A stretch of DNA of 64,000 nt from an uncultured Lachnospiraceae bacterium (GTDB lineage Bacteria > Bacillota > Clostridia > Lachnospirales > Lachnospiraceae), in assembly GCA_910589265.1 (NCBI GenBank), contig CAJUTQ010000077.1, positions 33,722 to 97,721 of the forward strand. Direction: 5' to 3'. Positions 25,846 through 34,850 of this stretch are shown here, piece by piece; the stretch's first letter is position 1, and each line of letters begins with the position of its first letter. The notes below the pieces were generated by a model. That model did no database searches. It had not been told where the DNA came from and saw only the letters and a list, made by a program, of their open reading frames with translations. The position numbers and the translations under genes are program-made.

Positions 25846-25922
25846 CACAAATCCATTCCCTTTGTTTTTATGTATTATTTCCATAAAAAAAGATATTATT
25901 CTAGATTTTTTGCCAAATAAAT

Positions 25923-25960
25923 GAAAAAAACCAGGCCAAAAATACATTTTTATTGGCCTG
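25923..25960 (-). terminator. Terminator of the csoR-copA operon
   Basis: Minus strand CAGGCCAAT... pairs with TTGGCCTGG across a short AT loop, followed by TTTTTTT (complement of 25923-25930). It lies about 40 bp after the copA stop. Confidence 0.8.
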
Positions 25961-26002
25961 ATCCCTTTTTCCTACTATTTATGATTCTTTTATGATAATT
26001 CT

Positions 26003-28549
26003 TTATGCAATTTCCGTTACCTGATATCCAGCTTCTTCCACTGCACTTTTAATATCCTGCTCCTTTACATCCTCTTTGCAAGTAATGTAAGCACATTTAT
26101 CTTCTAAACTTACCTTTGCCTCCACTCCAGAAATTTTATTTAATGCCTCTTCCACATGTCCTACACAGTGCATACACATCATTCCTTCGATTTTCACAGT
26201 TTTCATTCCATTTTCCTCCTTCTTTTCTTCTCTTTCTTCTTTTTGATTCATTTCCTTTTTTTCTATTTTAAACAGCTTTAGCCGCAAAGCGTTGGATACA
26301 ACGCATACGCTGCTCAAACTCATTGCCAAAGCTCCAAGCATTGGATTCAACTTCCATCCAAAGAAAGGATAAAATAAACCTGCAGCTACTGGAATCCCAA
26401 TACTGTTGTAAAAAAACGCCCAGAATAGATTTTCTTTAATGTTACGAATAACTGCTTTACTAAGTTTAATAGCTGTCGCCACATCTAACAAATCGTTTTT
26501 CATTAATATAATATCTGCGCTTTCCATAGCTACATCGGTTCCTGCCCCTATAGCAAGACCTACATCTGCCCTCATTAAAGCAGGAGCATCGTTAATTCCA
26601 TCTCCTACCATTGCTACTTTTTTCCCTTTTTCTTGTAAGGCAGCTACTGTCTTTTCTTTATCTGCAGGTAAAACTTCCGCTATGACTTGATCAATATCTA
26701 CTTGGCTTCGAATGGCCTCTGCCGTTTTTCGATTATCTCCTGTGAGCATAATCACTTCCATACCCATCCTTTTTAGGGACTCTACTGCTCTTTTACTTGT
26801 ATTTTTCACTACATCTGCAACTGCTATGACACCAAGAAGCTTTTGTTCATCAGCAAACAGCAACGGAGTCTTCCCCTCTTTTGCATATTCCTCTATCTCC
26901 CTTTCATATTTTCCTAAGGAGATAGGAATGGAATCTAAAAATCGTTTATTTCCAGCATAATACCTTTTCCCCTCTATAGTTCCTCTCACACCCATACCGC
27001 TTACTGCTTCAAACTCCTCCACCTTAACCTGGGAATTCTCTTTGAAAATCCCTTGGGAAATGACTTCATCCATGATAGCCTCAGCCAAAGGATGTTCACT
27101 ATTTTTCTCCAAGCTTCCTGCAATGGACAAAAGTTCTTCTTTGGAACATTCAAATGCACGCAAATTTGTCACTTTTGGTTTTCCCTCTGTAATGGTTCCT
27201 GTCTTGTCAAGAACAACACAGTCAATACTATGGGCTGTTTCTAAGGCCTCCCCTGATTTGATTAAAATTCCGTTTTCCGCTCCCTTTCCTGTTCCTACCA
27301 TGATGGCAACGGGAGTCGCTAAGCCCAAGGCACAGGGGCAGGAAATAACGAGGACACATATGCCGATGGAAAGAGCAAATTCGAAGCTGGCCCCACTTAA
27401 AAGCCAGATGAGGGATGCTGTAAGTGCAATCAAAATGACAATAGGCACAAAAACTCCTGCAATCTTATCTGCCATTTTTGCAATGGGCGCCTTGCTTCCT
27501 CCTGCCTCCTCCACAAGACGAATAATTTGGGCAAAGGTTGTATCATCTCCTACTTTGGAAGCTTGTATTTTCAAATAGCCTCCTTTGTTCATCGTAGCCC
27601 CAATGACCATATCCCCTTTTTCCTTTTCTACAGGTATGCTTTCCCCTGTAATAGCTGATTCGTCAATGCTGCTCCTTCCTTCTATTACAACTCCATCTAT
27701 GGGAATACTCTGTCCAGGTTTTACAATAACAATATCCCCTACTACGACCTGGGAGGATGGGATGACCATTTCCTCCCCATTTTTTAGTACTGTTGCTGTC
27801 TTTGGCCTCATATCCATAAGTTTTGTAATGGCTTCACTTGTCTTTCCTTTAGATCTTGCCTCCAAATATTTTCCAAAGGTAATGAGAGCAAGAATCATTG
27901 TTGCCGATTCAAAATATAAATCCATATGATATTTTGCCACTAGCTCCATGTTTTGATGCCCAAGACCATAACCAATACGGTATAAGGCAAAAACGCCATA
28001 AACCATAGCCGCTCCTGATCCAATAGCTATCAAACTATCCATATTCGGAGCTTTGTGGAGTAATGTCTGAAAACCTTTACTAAAATATTTTCTGTTTACG
28101 TATAAAACAGGGAGGGAAAGAAGAAACTGGGTTAGGGCAAAGGAAAGAGCATTTTTATGGCCTGACAAAAAAGCAGGTAGAGGCAATCCTACCATATGTC
28201 CCATAGATACATACATAAGGGGAATCATAAAAAGGAAAGAAACGATCATGCGAGTTTTCATTTCCTCCAGCTGCTCCCTTACAATATCCTCCTTCTTCTC
28301 TTCTTTGTCCATGGAAGCTTGCAGATTCTTATTCCCCTCTTCCTTTACGGCTGCTCCATAACCAGCCCTTTTTACTGCGTCTATAATATCTTTTACAGTT
28401 AAAGAACCTTCATCATATTGTACCTGCATGCTGTTTGTCAGCAAATTCACCTGTACTTCTTTTGCCCCTTCCAGTTTTGCCACACATTTTTCAACTCTGG
28501 AAGAACAGGCAGAACAGGTCATCCCTGTGATATCAAATTTTTCTTTCAA
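26003..28549 (-). CDS. copA: Copper-exporting P1B-type ATPase with metal-binding domains at both ends
   Basis: 848 aa. The N-terminal HMA domain has GMTCSACSSRVEK (about residues 8-20). After the membrane helices come the TGES phosphatase loop, the CPC metal site in SCPCALGLATP, the phosphorylated DKTGT, the nucleotide-domain SEHPLAEAI and GDGINDAP. A second HMA-like domain is attached at the C-terminus after a Lys/Glu-rich linker, GMMCMHCVGHVEEAL, resembling a CopZ chaperone. The protein pumps Cu(I) out of the cell. It is 19 bp downstream of csoR and presumably induced by copper. Confidence 0.95.
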   Translation of the reverse strand: MKEKFDITGMTCSACSSRVEKCVAKLEGAKEVQVNLLTNSMQVQYDEGSLTVKDIIDAVKRAGYGAAVKEEGNKNLQASMDKEEKKEDIVREQLEEMKTRMIVSFLFMIPLMYVSMGHMVGLPLPAFLSGHKNALSFALTQFLLSLPVLYVNRKYFSKGFQTLLHKAPNMDSLIAIGSGAAMVYGVFALYRIGYGLGHQNMELVAKYHMDLYFESATMILALITFGKYLEARSKGKTSEAITKLMDMRPKTATVLKNGEEMVIPSSQVVVGDIVIVKPGQSIPIDGVVIEGRSSIDESAITGESIPVEKEKGDMVIGATMNKGGYLKIQASKVGDDTTFAQIIRLVEEAGGSKAPIAKMADKIAGVFVPIVILIALTASLIWLLSGASFEFALSIGICVLVISCPCALGLATPVAIMVGTGKGAENGILIKSGEALETAHSIDCVVLDKTGTITEGKPKVTNLRAFECSKEELLSIAGSLEKNSEHPLAEAIMDEVISQGIFKENSQVKVEEFEAVSGMGVRGTIEGKRYYAGNKRFLDSIPISLGKYEREIEEYAKEGKTPLLFADEQKLLGVIAVADVVKNTSKRAVESLKRMGMEVIMLTGDNRKTAEAIRSQVDIDQVIAEVLPADKEKTVAALQEKGKKVAMVGDGINDAPALMRADVGLAIGAGTDVAMESADIILMKNDLLDVATAIKLSKAVIRNIKENLFWAFFYNSIGIPVAAGLFYPFFGWKLNPMLGALAMSLSSVCVVSNALRLKLFKIEKKEMNQKEEREEKKEENGMKTVKIEGMMCMHCVGHVEEALNKISGVEAKVSLEDKCAYITCKEDVKEQDIKSAVEEAGYQVTEIA

Positions 28550-28568
28550 AAAACTCCCTCCTTCCTCA

Positions 28569-28835
28569 TTAATTTTTCATTAATTTGTCTAACATACCAA
28601 TAAGCTCATCAATTTTCTCATCCATAATTTGCTCATCTTTTTCAGTTTTTACACAATATTTTAAATGGGCTGCTAATATTTCTCTGTTTAGCTTTCTAAG
28701 CACCGCCTCTGAAGCCATGAGCTGGTGGGAAATATCAATGCAATATCGATCTTCTTCCACCATTTTCATTATTCCATCCATTTGCCCTCTTACTGTTTTT
28801 AACAATCGTAAGGTTTTCTTTTTATCCGCTTTCAT
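28569..28835 (-). CDS. csoR: CsoR-type copper-sensing repressor
   Basis: 88 aa from the ATG at 28835 (M-K-A-D-K-K-K), which matches the family N-terminus better than the longer frame. The all-helical DUF156/CsoR fold shows LLKTVRGQMDGI, and the copper ligands are in DRYCIDIS (Cys) and AAHLKYCV (H-x-x-x-C). It represses copA and itself until Cu(I) binds. The operator overlies its start of transcription. Ribosome site AGGAAAGG lies about twelve bases before the start, a little far. Confidence 0.9.
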   Translation of the reverse strand: MKADKKKTLRLLKTVRGQMDGIMKMVEEDRYCIDISHQLMASEAVLRKLNREILAAHLKYCVKTEKDEQIMDEKIDELIGMLDKLMKN

Positions 28836-28873
28836 AAAATAACCATGCCTTTCCTCTATGTGTCGTAACAATA

Positions 28874-28924
28874 ATACCCCACATGGGTATAGTAATATCA
28901 TACCACATTTTTTCTATTTGTAAA
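28874..28924 (-). promoter_or_regulatory. csoR promoter with CsoR-type operator
   Basis: Minus-strand TTTACA (complement of 28919-28924), 16 bp, TATGAT (complement of 28897-28902). Immediately downstream is the inverted repeat ATACCCCACATGGGTAT (28874-28890), the G/C-tract palindrome typical of CsoR sites. Position over the start site suits repression. Confidence 0.75.
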
Positions 28925-29068
28925 GGTATTTTTTGCTTTTTCTTTTTTTGAATGGAAAAACATCCTTTGACCAATACTATGGATGGATTTGAAAAAAGTA
29001 AAAAAAATGTTTGGGCTCCTAGTTCTGCCCCAAACGCACATCTTTACGAAAGGATATGGTGAAACAGC

Positions 29069-29500
29069 ATGAAGGATCAAGAGCAACAATTATTAGATGA
29101 AATATATAAAGGATGCCAAATGGGTCTTGACGCCTTAAAAGAGATGATTCCAAAAGTAGATTCCAAAGATCTGGCAGCAGATTTGAATGAGCATCAAAAA
29201 GATTTATTAGAGCTGCAAAATAAAGCTCTAAAAGCAGCGTCCTCAAAGAAAAACGCTGTAAAATCTCCTGGAACAATGGAAAAACTTATGGTGAAAGGAA
29301 GCACAAAACTTCAAACAATGGTTCGCTCCACTCCTAGCCATTTTGCAGATATGCTCATCAAAGGAAGCAATATGGGTATTACAACCATTCAAAAATTTCT
29401 AAACGATGCCTCTGATGTAAAAGATGAAATTAAAAAACTTGCCAAACAGTTCATTCAACTGGAACAGGCAAATATTGAAAAAATGAAACCTTATTTATAA
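29069..29500 (+). CDS. Small all-helical hypothetical protein
   Basis: 143 aa, no signal peptide or membrane segment. Helices with a heptad-like pattern run throughout (LLDEIYKGCQMGLDALKEMI, LAADLNEHQKDLLELQNKAL, then GITTIQKFLNDASDVKDEI). The size and layout recall ferritin-like or DUF2383-type four-helix proteins, but the metal-binding Glu/His pairs are not obvious. AAAGGA lies a little upstream of the ATG. It stands alone with its own terminator, divergent from csoR. Function unknown. Confidence 0.7.
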   Translation: MKDQEQQLLDEIYKGCQMGLDALKEMIPKVDSKDLAADLNEHQKDLLELQNKALKAASSKKNAVKSPGTMEKLMVKGSTKLQTMVRSTPSHFADMLIKGSNMGITTIQKFLNDASDVKDEIKKLAKQFIQLEQANIEKMKPYL

Positions 29501-29514
29501 AAAAAGAATCTTGC

Positions 29515-29555
29515 AAGGGAGACGCTTTATAAGAAAGTTGTTTCCCTTTTTCCTT
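29515..29555 (+). terminator. Terminator after the 143-aa helical protein
   Basis: AAGGGAGAC (29515-29523) pairs with GTTTCCCTT (29540-29548, one G-U pair) and is followed by a T-rich tail (CTTTTTCC). Confidence 0.65.
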
Positions 29556-29837
29556 TTATAAGATAAAATAATTAGATTGTAGCTTCATTCAAATTACAAG
29601 GAAAAAAGGAAGTTTCTTATCGATTGTAAAGAAAATCATCTTTCCTACAGCCGACTGACAGAGAATAAAGCAAAGGTTAAAACAGAGCACTCTAACTTAG
29701 ATTTTTGAAAACAAATACAATATAAAAGAGAGAAACTAGGTAAATAAAAAAATCTAGAAATTTTGAATGGATTCTGTTCTGGCAATCGTATTAGAAGTGA
29801 AGCTAGAAATCGTTATCAAACATAAGGGAGGAACATC
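29556..29837. other. Leader region of the secreted protein gene
   Basis: About 280 bp of AT-rich DNA with no supported ORF. It contains AT-rich promoter-like words (for example TATAAA near 29720) but no pair I can defend. Confidence 0.4.
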
Positions 29838-30263
29838 ATGAGAAAAAAATTTTTAGGAATTTTGGCAACCGTTATTACATTATCATTCAGTACAACGACC
29901 CTATTTGCGGCGGAACCTAAGGAGGGATGTTATTTCGTAGACATGGATGGCCATGGCATCTGTGATAATGCTGACAGTATGTGTCGCTATGCATATGTAG
30001 ACGGAAATAGAAGTTGGGATATGTGCAAAGGAAATTTTGTTGACGCAGACAACGACGGCTTTTGTGATAATTATAGGTTTGGTCTAGTCAGAGAAAATAG
30101 GCAGTGTATCAGTTCCCAAGGCCGATGTGGAAGGAATTTTATTGATTCAGACAAAAACAGCATTTGTAATAGCTATGTATCCAGTCAAAACCTGGGAGGG
30201 GGATACGGACGCATTTCCCAGACTAGACTTGAAAATCATTTCCATGGCAGACACAATAACTAG
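29838..30263 (+). CDS. Secreted Cys-rich protein with three EF-hand-like loops
   Basis: 141 aa. A signal peptide (residues 1-24, MRKKFLGILATVITLSFS followed by an A-x-A-like FAA) precedes a mature part with three related blocks: CYFVDMDGHGICDN, GNFVDADNDGFCDN and RNFIDSDKNSICNS. Each has the D-x-D-x-(D/N)-G calcium-loop pattern closed by a Cys. Additional Cys (SMCRYAY, DMCKGN, RQCISS, GRCGRN) could form disulfides. It is probably an extracellular calcium-stabilised protein. GGGAGG lies eight bases upstream. No neighbour explains its job. Confidence 0.8.
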   Translation: MRKKFLGILATVITLSFSTTTLFAAEPKEGCYFVDMDGHGICDNADSMCRYAYVDGNRSWDMCKGNFVDADNDGFCDNYRFGLVRENRQCISSQGRCGRNFIDSDKNSICNSYVSSQNLGGGYGRISQTRLENHFHGRHNN

Positions 30264-30357
30264 AATAAAGAAACCATTATGAAGGCTGCGATAAGTAAAG
30301 TTCTCATTATCATTTCCTTCCTCTTATTCTTGGGAACGGACTCTGTCATAAAGTCTG

Positions 30358-30726
30358 CTATGCATTCCCAAAAAATTTATCAAGAGCAAGTGAAAGGCTT
30401 GGCTGAAAGTAAATATCCTTTCCTTTATTGCTCTCATACATAAAATCTTTTAAAGGCTTGCTTGTCTCCTTTGAAAAATCCCCATATATTGCAAGTCTTA
30501 TGCCATAATTCACAAATTTCTGCAATATTTCTCCTGCCATACAAGTGCTTAAGACAAAGAAATCCTTTGCAACAGCCTCCTTATTAAGGACAATATTTGT
30601 GCAGCCTGTTTCATATTTCACTGTCATCACGAAATCCAAAGCAGACGGGACATCTGTAATTAACAGTTCCTCGCTGGTCACAACCGCAACGTCTATATTA
30701 TTTTTTCTTACAACCTCTGTTTTCAT
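30358..30726 (-). CDS. DUF4180 domain protein
   Basis: 122 aa from the ATG at 30726 (M-K-T-E-V-V-R), preceded by GGGAGG; the longer frame to 30753 is less likely. It matches DUF4180, small STAS/anti-sigma-antagonist-sized cytoplasmic proteins: VAVVTSEELLITDVPSALDF, then ETGCTNIVLNKEAVAKDFF and AIYGDFS, finishing with SLKDFMYESNKGKDIYF. Their role is not established. It is a single-gene unit separated from glgX by a terminator. Confidence 0.8.
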   Translation of the reverse strand: MKTEVVRKNNIDVAVVTSEELLITDVPSALDFVMTVKYETGCTNIVLNKEAVAKDFFVLSTCMAGEILQKFVNYGIRLAIYGDFSKETSKPLKDFMYESNKGKDIYFQPSLSLALDKFFGNA

Positions 30727-30762
30727 TTTATTACCTCCCATTCCCTCATTCACTTAGTATAA

Positions 30763-30803
30763 AAAAAGGGGAACATTTGCTTTTTCGCCAATGTCCCCCT
30801 TTT
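30763..30803 (-). terminator. Terminator downstream of glgX
   Basis: GGGGAACATT (30768-30777) and AATGTCCCC (30790-30798) form the stem; on the minus strand it is followed by TTTTTTT. The plus side also has TTTTT, so it may work in both directions. Confidence 0.75.
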
Positions 30804-30806
30804 TCT

Positions 30807-32942
30807 TTATCTCCCTACAAATACCATAACGCTTCTTGGGCGAATCGTAAAACTGTTCTTTTCCATTTTCTTTTTACACTGGCTTTTTTCCCATGTATCC
30901 ACAACCTGCTCCCAGCACATGGACACAGGCAGTACCGGCAGTTTTACCTCCAATTCTTCCCAATAAGAATTGGATGCAATATAAATAATCTCTGGTCCTG
31001 TATCTCTCTCATGTCCTGCAAACATAACGCCCACATATCTTTCATGATCTGCAAACTGATTTTGCCAAGGTTCTATTCCGTGAAAGCTTACATCAGGAAA
31101 ATTACACGCCCCGTCACTAATATTTGTACGTAACAACCGATGTTTTTTTCGAAATTGAATCATGTATTGGAAAAATTGGAATATATCCTTGTTTTTTTCT
31201 AAGCGGCTCCAATCCAACCAAGAAGTCAAATTGTCCTGACAATAGGCATTGTTATTTCCAAACTGGGTATTGCAAAACTCATCTCCCGCTAAAAACATTG
31301 GAATCCCTCTGCTGCACATTAAAATGGCAAAGGCATTTCGGATAAGCCGACGTCTTAAAGCATTGACCTCTACATCGTCCGTCTCTCCTTCTATTCCACA
31401 GTTCCAGCTGTTATTATCCCCTGCCCCGTCTGTGTTATTCCAGCCATTTTTTTCATTATGTTTCTCATTATAAGAATACAAATCATAAAGGGTAAATCCA
31501 TCATGACAAGTAATAAAGTTAACAGAAGCGTTTTTTCTATTATGAACTTCATATATATCCCTGGACCCTACCATTCGAAGAGCAGCAGCCTGGGCCATTC
31601 CCTCGTCTCCTTTTAAATAACGGCGCAGATCGTCTCGATATCTTCCGTTCCACTCTGCCCACCGATTCCATGCTGGAAAAGTACCTACCTGGTATAGTCC
31701 CCCTGCGTCCCATGCCTCTGCAATGAGCTTCACGTCTCCAAGAATGGGATCAAAGGCAAGAGACTGGAGAAGGGGAGGTTTATTCATAGGACTTCCATCT
31801 TCATTTCTTCCTAAAATCGAAGCTAAATCAAAGCGAAAGCCATTTACCCGGTAAGTAGTAACCCAGTAGCGCAGACAGTTTAAGATCATTTGGTATACCA
31901 TTGGATGATTGCAATTAAGGGTATTGCCACAGCCGCTGAAATTATAATACTTTCCTTCTGGAGTGAGCAAGTAATAAATATTGTTGTCAAATCCTTTAAA
32001 AGAGAAAAAAGGACCATTTTCATTTCCTTCTGCTGTGTGATTAAATACTACGTCCAAATATACTTCTATTCCATGGCGGTTGAAAACTTGTATTAAGTTT
32101 TTCAGTTCATTTCCTTCCCTGTTATATTCTTTACTAGAGGTATAACTAGTATTGGGAGCAAAAAAGCTTACTGTATTATATCCCCAATAATTATAGAGCT
32201 TTTCTCCGTCCACCTCTCTATAATCCTGCATTTCGTCAAACTCAAAAATAGGCATAAGCTCTACTACGTTTACTCCCAATTCCAGCAAATAGGGGAGTTT
32301 TTCCATAAGCCCTGCAAAGGTGCCTGGGTGGAGAACTCCTGAAGAAGGATCTTTTGTAAATCCTCGTACATGAAGCTCATAAATAATTAGATCTTCCATG
32401 GGAAGTAACGGCTGTCCCATGTCTCCCCAGTCAAAGTCATCCTTCACTACCCGGGCCCTATAATGCTGCCCACTGGGAAGAGACTCTCCCCACTGACTCT
32501 GTCCAGTGACCGCCTTTGCATAAGGATCTAACAAATATTTATTTCGATCGAACACAAGACCTTTTCCTGGTTCATAAGGTCCATCTACCCTATAAGCATA
32601 TTCGAACTCCTCAATATTTAATTGAAAGACGATCATTGAATAAACATTTCCTATTCGATAATGTTCTGGAAAAGGAAGTATTGCAAAAGGCTCCGTCTTC
32701 TCTCTTCGAAAGAGCAACAGTTCAATGGCCGTAGCTCCATGGGAGTATACGGTAAAGTTCACTCCTCCCGGAATGGCCGTGGCTCCATTTATCTCATAAA
32801 AGCCTGGGCGAACGGCAAAACCGTCCAGATAATCCATAGGAACAAGGTGAATAGTACGAGGCAGGACTAATTTTTCTACCTGTTCTCCTTTTTCCCTTTC
32901 CGTTATTACTCCATGGGGCATATGCGTTTCCCTACTGTCCAT
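30807..32942 (-). CDS. glgX: Glycogen debranching enzyme, isoamylase/pullulanase type
   Basis: 711 aa, GH13. It begins with a CBM48-like region (GGVNFTVYSHGATAIELLLF) and has the catalytic motifs EVYLDVVFNHTAEG, NGFRFDLASIL (nucleophile Asp), LIAEAWDAGG (acid/base Glu) and NFITCHDGFTL. It cleaves alpha-1,6 branches of glycogen. GGAGG lies six bases before the ATG. It is a single-gene transcription unit, separate from the glgB operon. Confidence 0.93.
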   Translation of the reverse strand: MDSRETHMPHGVITEREKGEQVEKLVLPRTIHLVPMDYLDGFAVRPGFYEINGATAIPGGVNFTVYSHGATAIELLLFRREKTEPFAILPFPEHYRIGNVYSMIVFQLNIEEFEYAYRVDGPYEPGKGLVFDRNKYLLDPYAKAVTGQSQWGESLPSGQHYRARVVKDDFDWGDMGQPLLPMEDLIIYELHVRGFTKDPSSGVLHPGTFAGLMEKLPYLLELGVNVVELMPIFEFDEMQDYREVDGEKLYNYWGYNTVSFFAPNTSYTSSKEYNREGNELKNLIQVFNRHGIEVYLDVVFNHTAEGNENGPFFSFKGFDNNIYYLLTPEGKYYNFSGCGNTLNCNHPMVYQMILNCLRYWVTTYRVNGFRFDLASILGRNEDGSPMNKPPLLQSLAFDPILGDVKLIAEAWDAGGLYQVGTFPAWNRWAEWNGRYRDDLRRYLKGDEGMAQAAALRMVGSRDIYEVHNRKNASVNFITCHDGFTLYDLYSYNEKHNEKNGWNNTDGAGDNNSWNCGIEGETDDVEVNALRRRLIRNAFAILMCSRGIPMFLAGDEFCNTQFGNNNAYCQDNLTSWLDWSRLEKNKDIFQFFQYMIQFRKKHRLLRTNISDGACNFPDVSFHGIEPWQNQFADHERYVGVMFAGHERDTGPEIIYIASNSYWEELEVKLPVLPVSMCWEQVVDTWEKSQCKKKMEKNSFTIRPRSVMVFVGR

Positions 32943-33018
32943 CTGTATCCTCCATTCTAAAAAACAACATTTGTATTATTATATCAAATGCCTTGGTAGA
33001 TCACAATGGTTCATCCTT

Positions 33019-34164
33019 TTATGAAAGAGCTTTTTCCAAATCTAAGATTAAATCTTCTACATTTTCAATCCCTACAGAAAGCCTTAAAAAAGTTTCCGTA
33101 ATTCCCAGCTTTTCCCTTGTATCCTTTGGCACATCTCCATGGGTTTGAAGCAAGGGATAGGTCATTAAAGACTCTACGCCCCCAAGACTTTCCCCATAGG
33201 AAATAAGCTTTATTCCTTCAAGAGCTCTTCTAGCTGTGGCCTCTGTATTTGTAGAAAAAGAAATCATACTTCCAAATCCCCTGGACTGCTTAAGATTTAT
33301 GTCATGTCCTGGATGTTCTGGCAGACCTATGTAATATACTTGTCTCACCTTTTCCTGATTCTGAAGCCATTTTGCAATAACAAGAGCATTTTCCTGCTGT
33401 TTTTCCATTCGTAGGGGCAGTGTTTTTATGCCTCTTAATAGGAGAAAGCTATCAAAGGGGGAGAGACAGCTTCCTACTGTTTTATAAAGATATCGTATTT
33501 TAGGGACTAGATCTTCTCTGGAAGTACAAAGAAATCCTGCCAATGTATCATTATGGCCTCCTAAAAACTTCGTGCCACTGTGGATGACCAAATCTGCCCC
33601 AAAAGCAAAGGGATTTTGAAAATAAGGAGTGAGAAAGGTATTGTCTACAATAAGGAAAAGACCATAACGATCTGCCAGCTCCCTCATCTTGGAAAGATCT
33701 GTAATCTTCATTGTAGGATTGCTGGGAGTTTCAATATAAAGAGCCTTTGTCTTTTTTGTAATTTCTCTCTCCACCCATTCCCAATGGGAGCTGTCCACAT
33801 AGGAAAAGGTCAGCCCCCTCCTTGTCCCTGTTGTCTGAAAGGCTCTGACAGAGCCCCCATATAAATCGTCGGAACATAAAATATGATCCCCTGGGGAAAA
33901 CAATTCTAAGCAAATCATCATTGCTGCCATTCCTGAGGAACAGGCTACTGTATCCACCCCTCCCTCCAGAGAAGTTACAATATTTTCTAATTCTTCCCTT
34001 GTTGGATTGCTTTCCCTGGAGTAGTCATATCCTGTAGAATTCCCTATTCCAAGATGAGCAAAAGTGGCCGTTTGATAAATAGGCATACTGATAGCGCCCA
34101 TTGAATGAGCCTTTATTTTTCCTTCTTTTCCATGAATACATTGTGTTTCTATTTTATAATCCAT
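33019..34164 (-). CDS. Cystathionine gamma-synthase/lyase-family PLP enzyme
   Basis: 381 aa from the ATG at 34164 (M-D-Y-K-I-E-T-Q-C), which has GAGGT five bases upstream; the longer frame to 34242 is not needed. Family marks are YDYSRESNPTREELE, CSSGMAAMM, YIETPSNPTMKITDL, the PLP Asp in IVDNTFLTPYFQNP, and the Schiff-base Lys in HSGTKFLGGHNDT. It acts in sulfur amino acid metabolism, either making cystathionine or splitting it. The two activities cannot be separated by eye. A strong promoter sits about 270 bp upstream, leaving a long leader. Confidence 0.88.
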   Translation of the reverse strand: MDYKIETQCIHGKEGKIKAHSMGAISMPIYQTATFAHLGIGNSTGYDYSRESNPTREELENIVTSLEGGVDTVACSSGMAAMMICLELFSPGDHILCSDDLYGGSVRAFQTTGTRRGLTFSYVDSSHWEWVEREITKKTKALYIETPSNPTMKITDLSKMRELADRYGLFLIVDNTFLTPYFQNPFAFGADLVIHSGTKFLGGHNDTLAGFLCTSREDLVPKIRYLYKTVGSCLSPFDSFLLLRGIKTLPLRMEKQQENALVIAKWLQNQEKVRQVYYIGLPEHPGHDINLKQSRGFGSMISFSTNTEATARRALEGIKLISYGESLGGVESLMTYPLLQTHGDVPKDTREKLGITETFLRLSVGIENVEDLILDLEKALS

Positions 34165-34457
34165 TTTTACCTCATTTCTGGGCAGCTTTTCGCCCAAGTC
34201 AAATTTGTGGACACTAAGGCCTGCCTTCTCCTGCCTTTTCATCCCTCCTATCTTTTCTATCTTTGTCTAAAGACAGTGGATGAGAAATCCCCAAATCAAA
34301 AAAAGGCTGCCATCCTCCAAGGGAATCGTTCCCTATGATAATCATCCCTATTCTTTTACCCCCTTTTTGTCTATAGCCTATCATGAGAGATTATTTCATA
34401 CTAATTTAATATGTATAATATGAATTAGATTATATTCCCATTTTTTTTATTTGTCAA
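34165..34457 (-). promoter_or_regulatory. Consensus promoter and about 255-nt leader of the PLP enzyme gene
   Basis: TTGACA (complement of 34452-34457), 17 bp, TATAAT (complement of 34429-34434) is a perfect sigma-A promoter. The transcript would have a leader of roughly 255 nt. Within it are a small hairpin (GGGAACGATTCCC near 34333-34321), a GGATGGCAGCC followed by seven T (about 34316-34299), and a distant CATCC that could re-pair with GGATG. It does not match the S-box or T-box consensus that I know, but a sulfur-responsive attenuator is plausible. Confidence 0.5.
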
Positions 34458-34804
34458 CTAGATTTTATAGTTCCAGGTAGAGGCAACCCTATGCTATTTA
34501 TACCAAGGACAGAATCAAATTCCATATACAAATCAAGTAGAGAAGATTTATCTTTCCCTACTCCCATAAAGGCCCATGCTAGGTAAGGAACAAATTTCCC
34601 TGCAGTCCTTTGCCAAGAACAAAATGGGTAAGACTATATCAACTCCCTTACCCCCACTCTTTTGGATTGTCTTTCACTCTTTGCTGCGCCCAGTGTAGTC
34701 GCCTTAGGAACATAATACCTTTCCTGCGAGCGCCCATCATATTTTTTATCATAAGAAAGTCGTAGAACTTAGCGCTTCATAGGAACAAGGTCTTTCCTAT
34801 GATA
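34458..34804. other. Gap upstream of the sulfur-enzyme promoter
   Basis: About 350 bp containing only one small possible ORF on the minus strand (34648-34752). The GC content is a little higher than in other gaps, so it may hold gene debris. Confidence 0.4.
34648..34752 (-). CDS. Possible 34-aa basic peptide
   Basis: An ATG at 34752 opens a 34-codon frame rich in Arg, Lys and Trp (GARRKGIMFLRRLHWAQQ, ending in NPKEWG). It has no strong ribosome site. The amphipathic basic character could suit a small peptide, or it may be the tail of a decayed gene. Recorded because the composition is distinct from the surrounding AT-rich DNA. Confidence 0.25.
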   Translation of the reverse strand: MIKNMMGARRKGIMFLRRLHWAQQRVKDNPKEWG

Positions 34805-34838
34805 GAAAAAAGGCCTTCTATAAACAAGAAGACCTCTT
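34805..34838 (-). terminator. Terminator after the GltB-like gene
   Basis: Minus strand AGGTCTTCT, loop TGTTTAT, AGAAGGCCT, then TTTTTT (complement of about 34805-34810). It lies 13 bp beyond the stop codon. Confidence 0.85.
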
Positions 34839-34850
34839 AGAATTGGGACA

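Noticed and set aside
27042..27578. 178-codon plus-strand frame inside copA
   Set aside because: Shadow of copA on the opposite strand.
34165..34434. S-box (SAM) or T-box riboswitch before the cystathionine-type gene
   Set aside because: The conserved S-box core and the T-box AGGGTGG element are not present.
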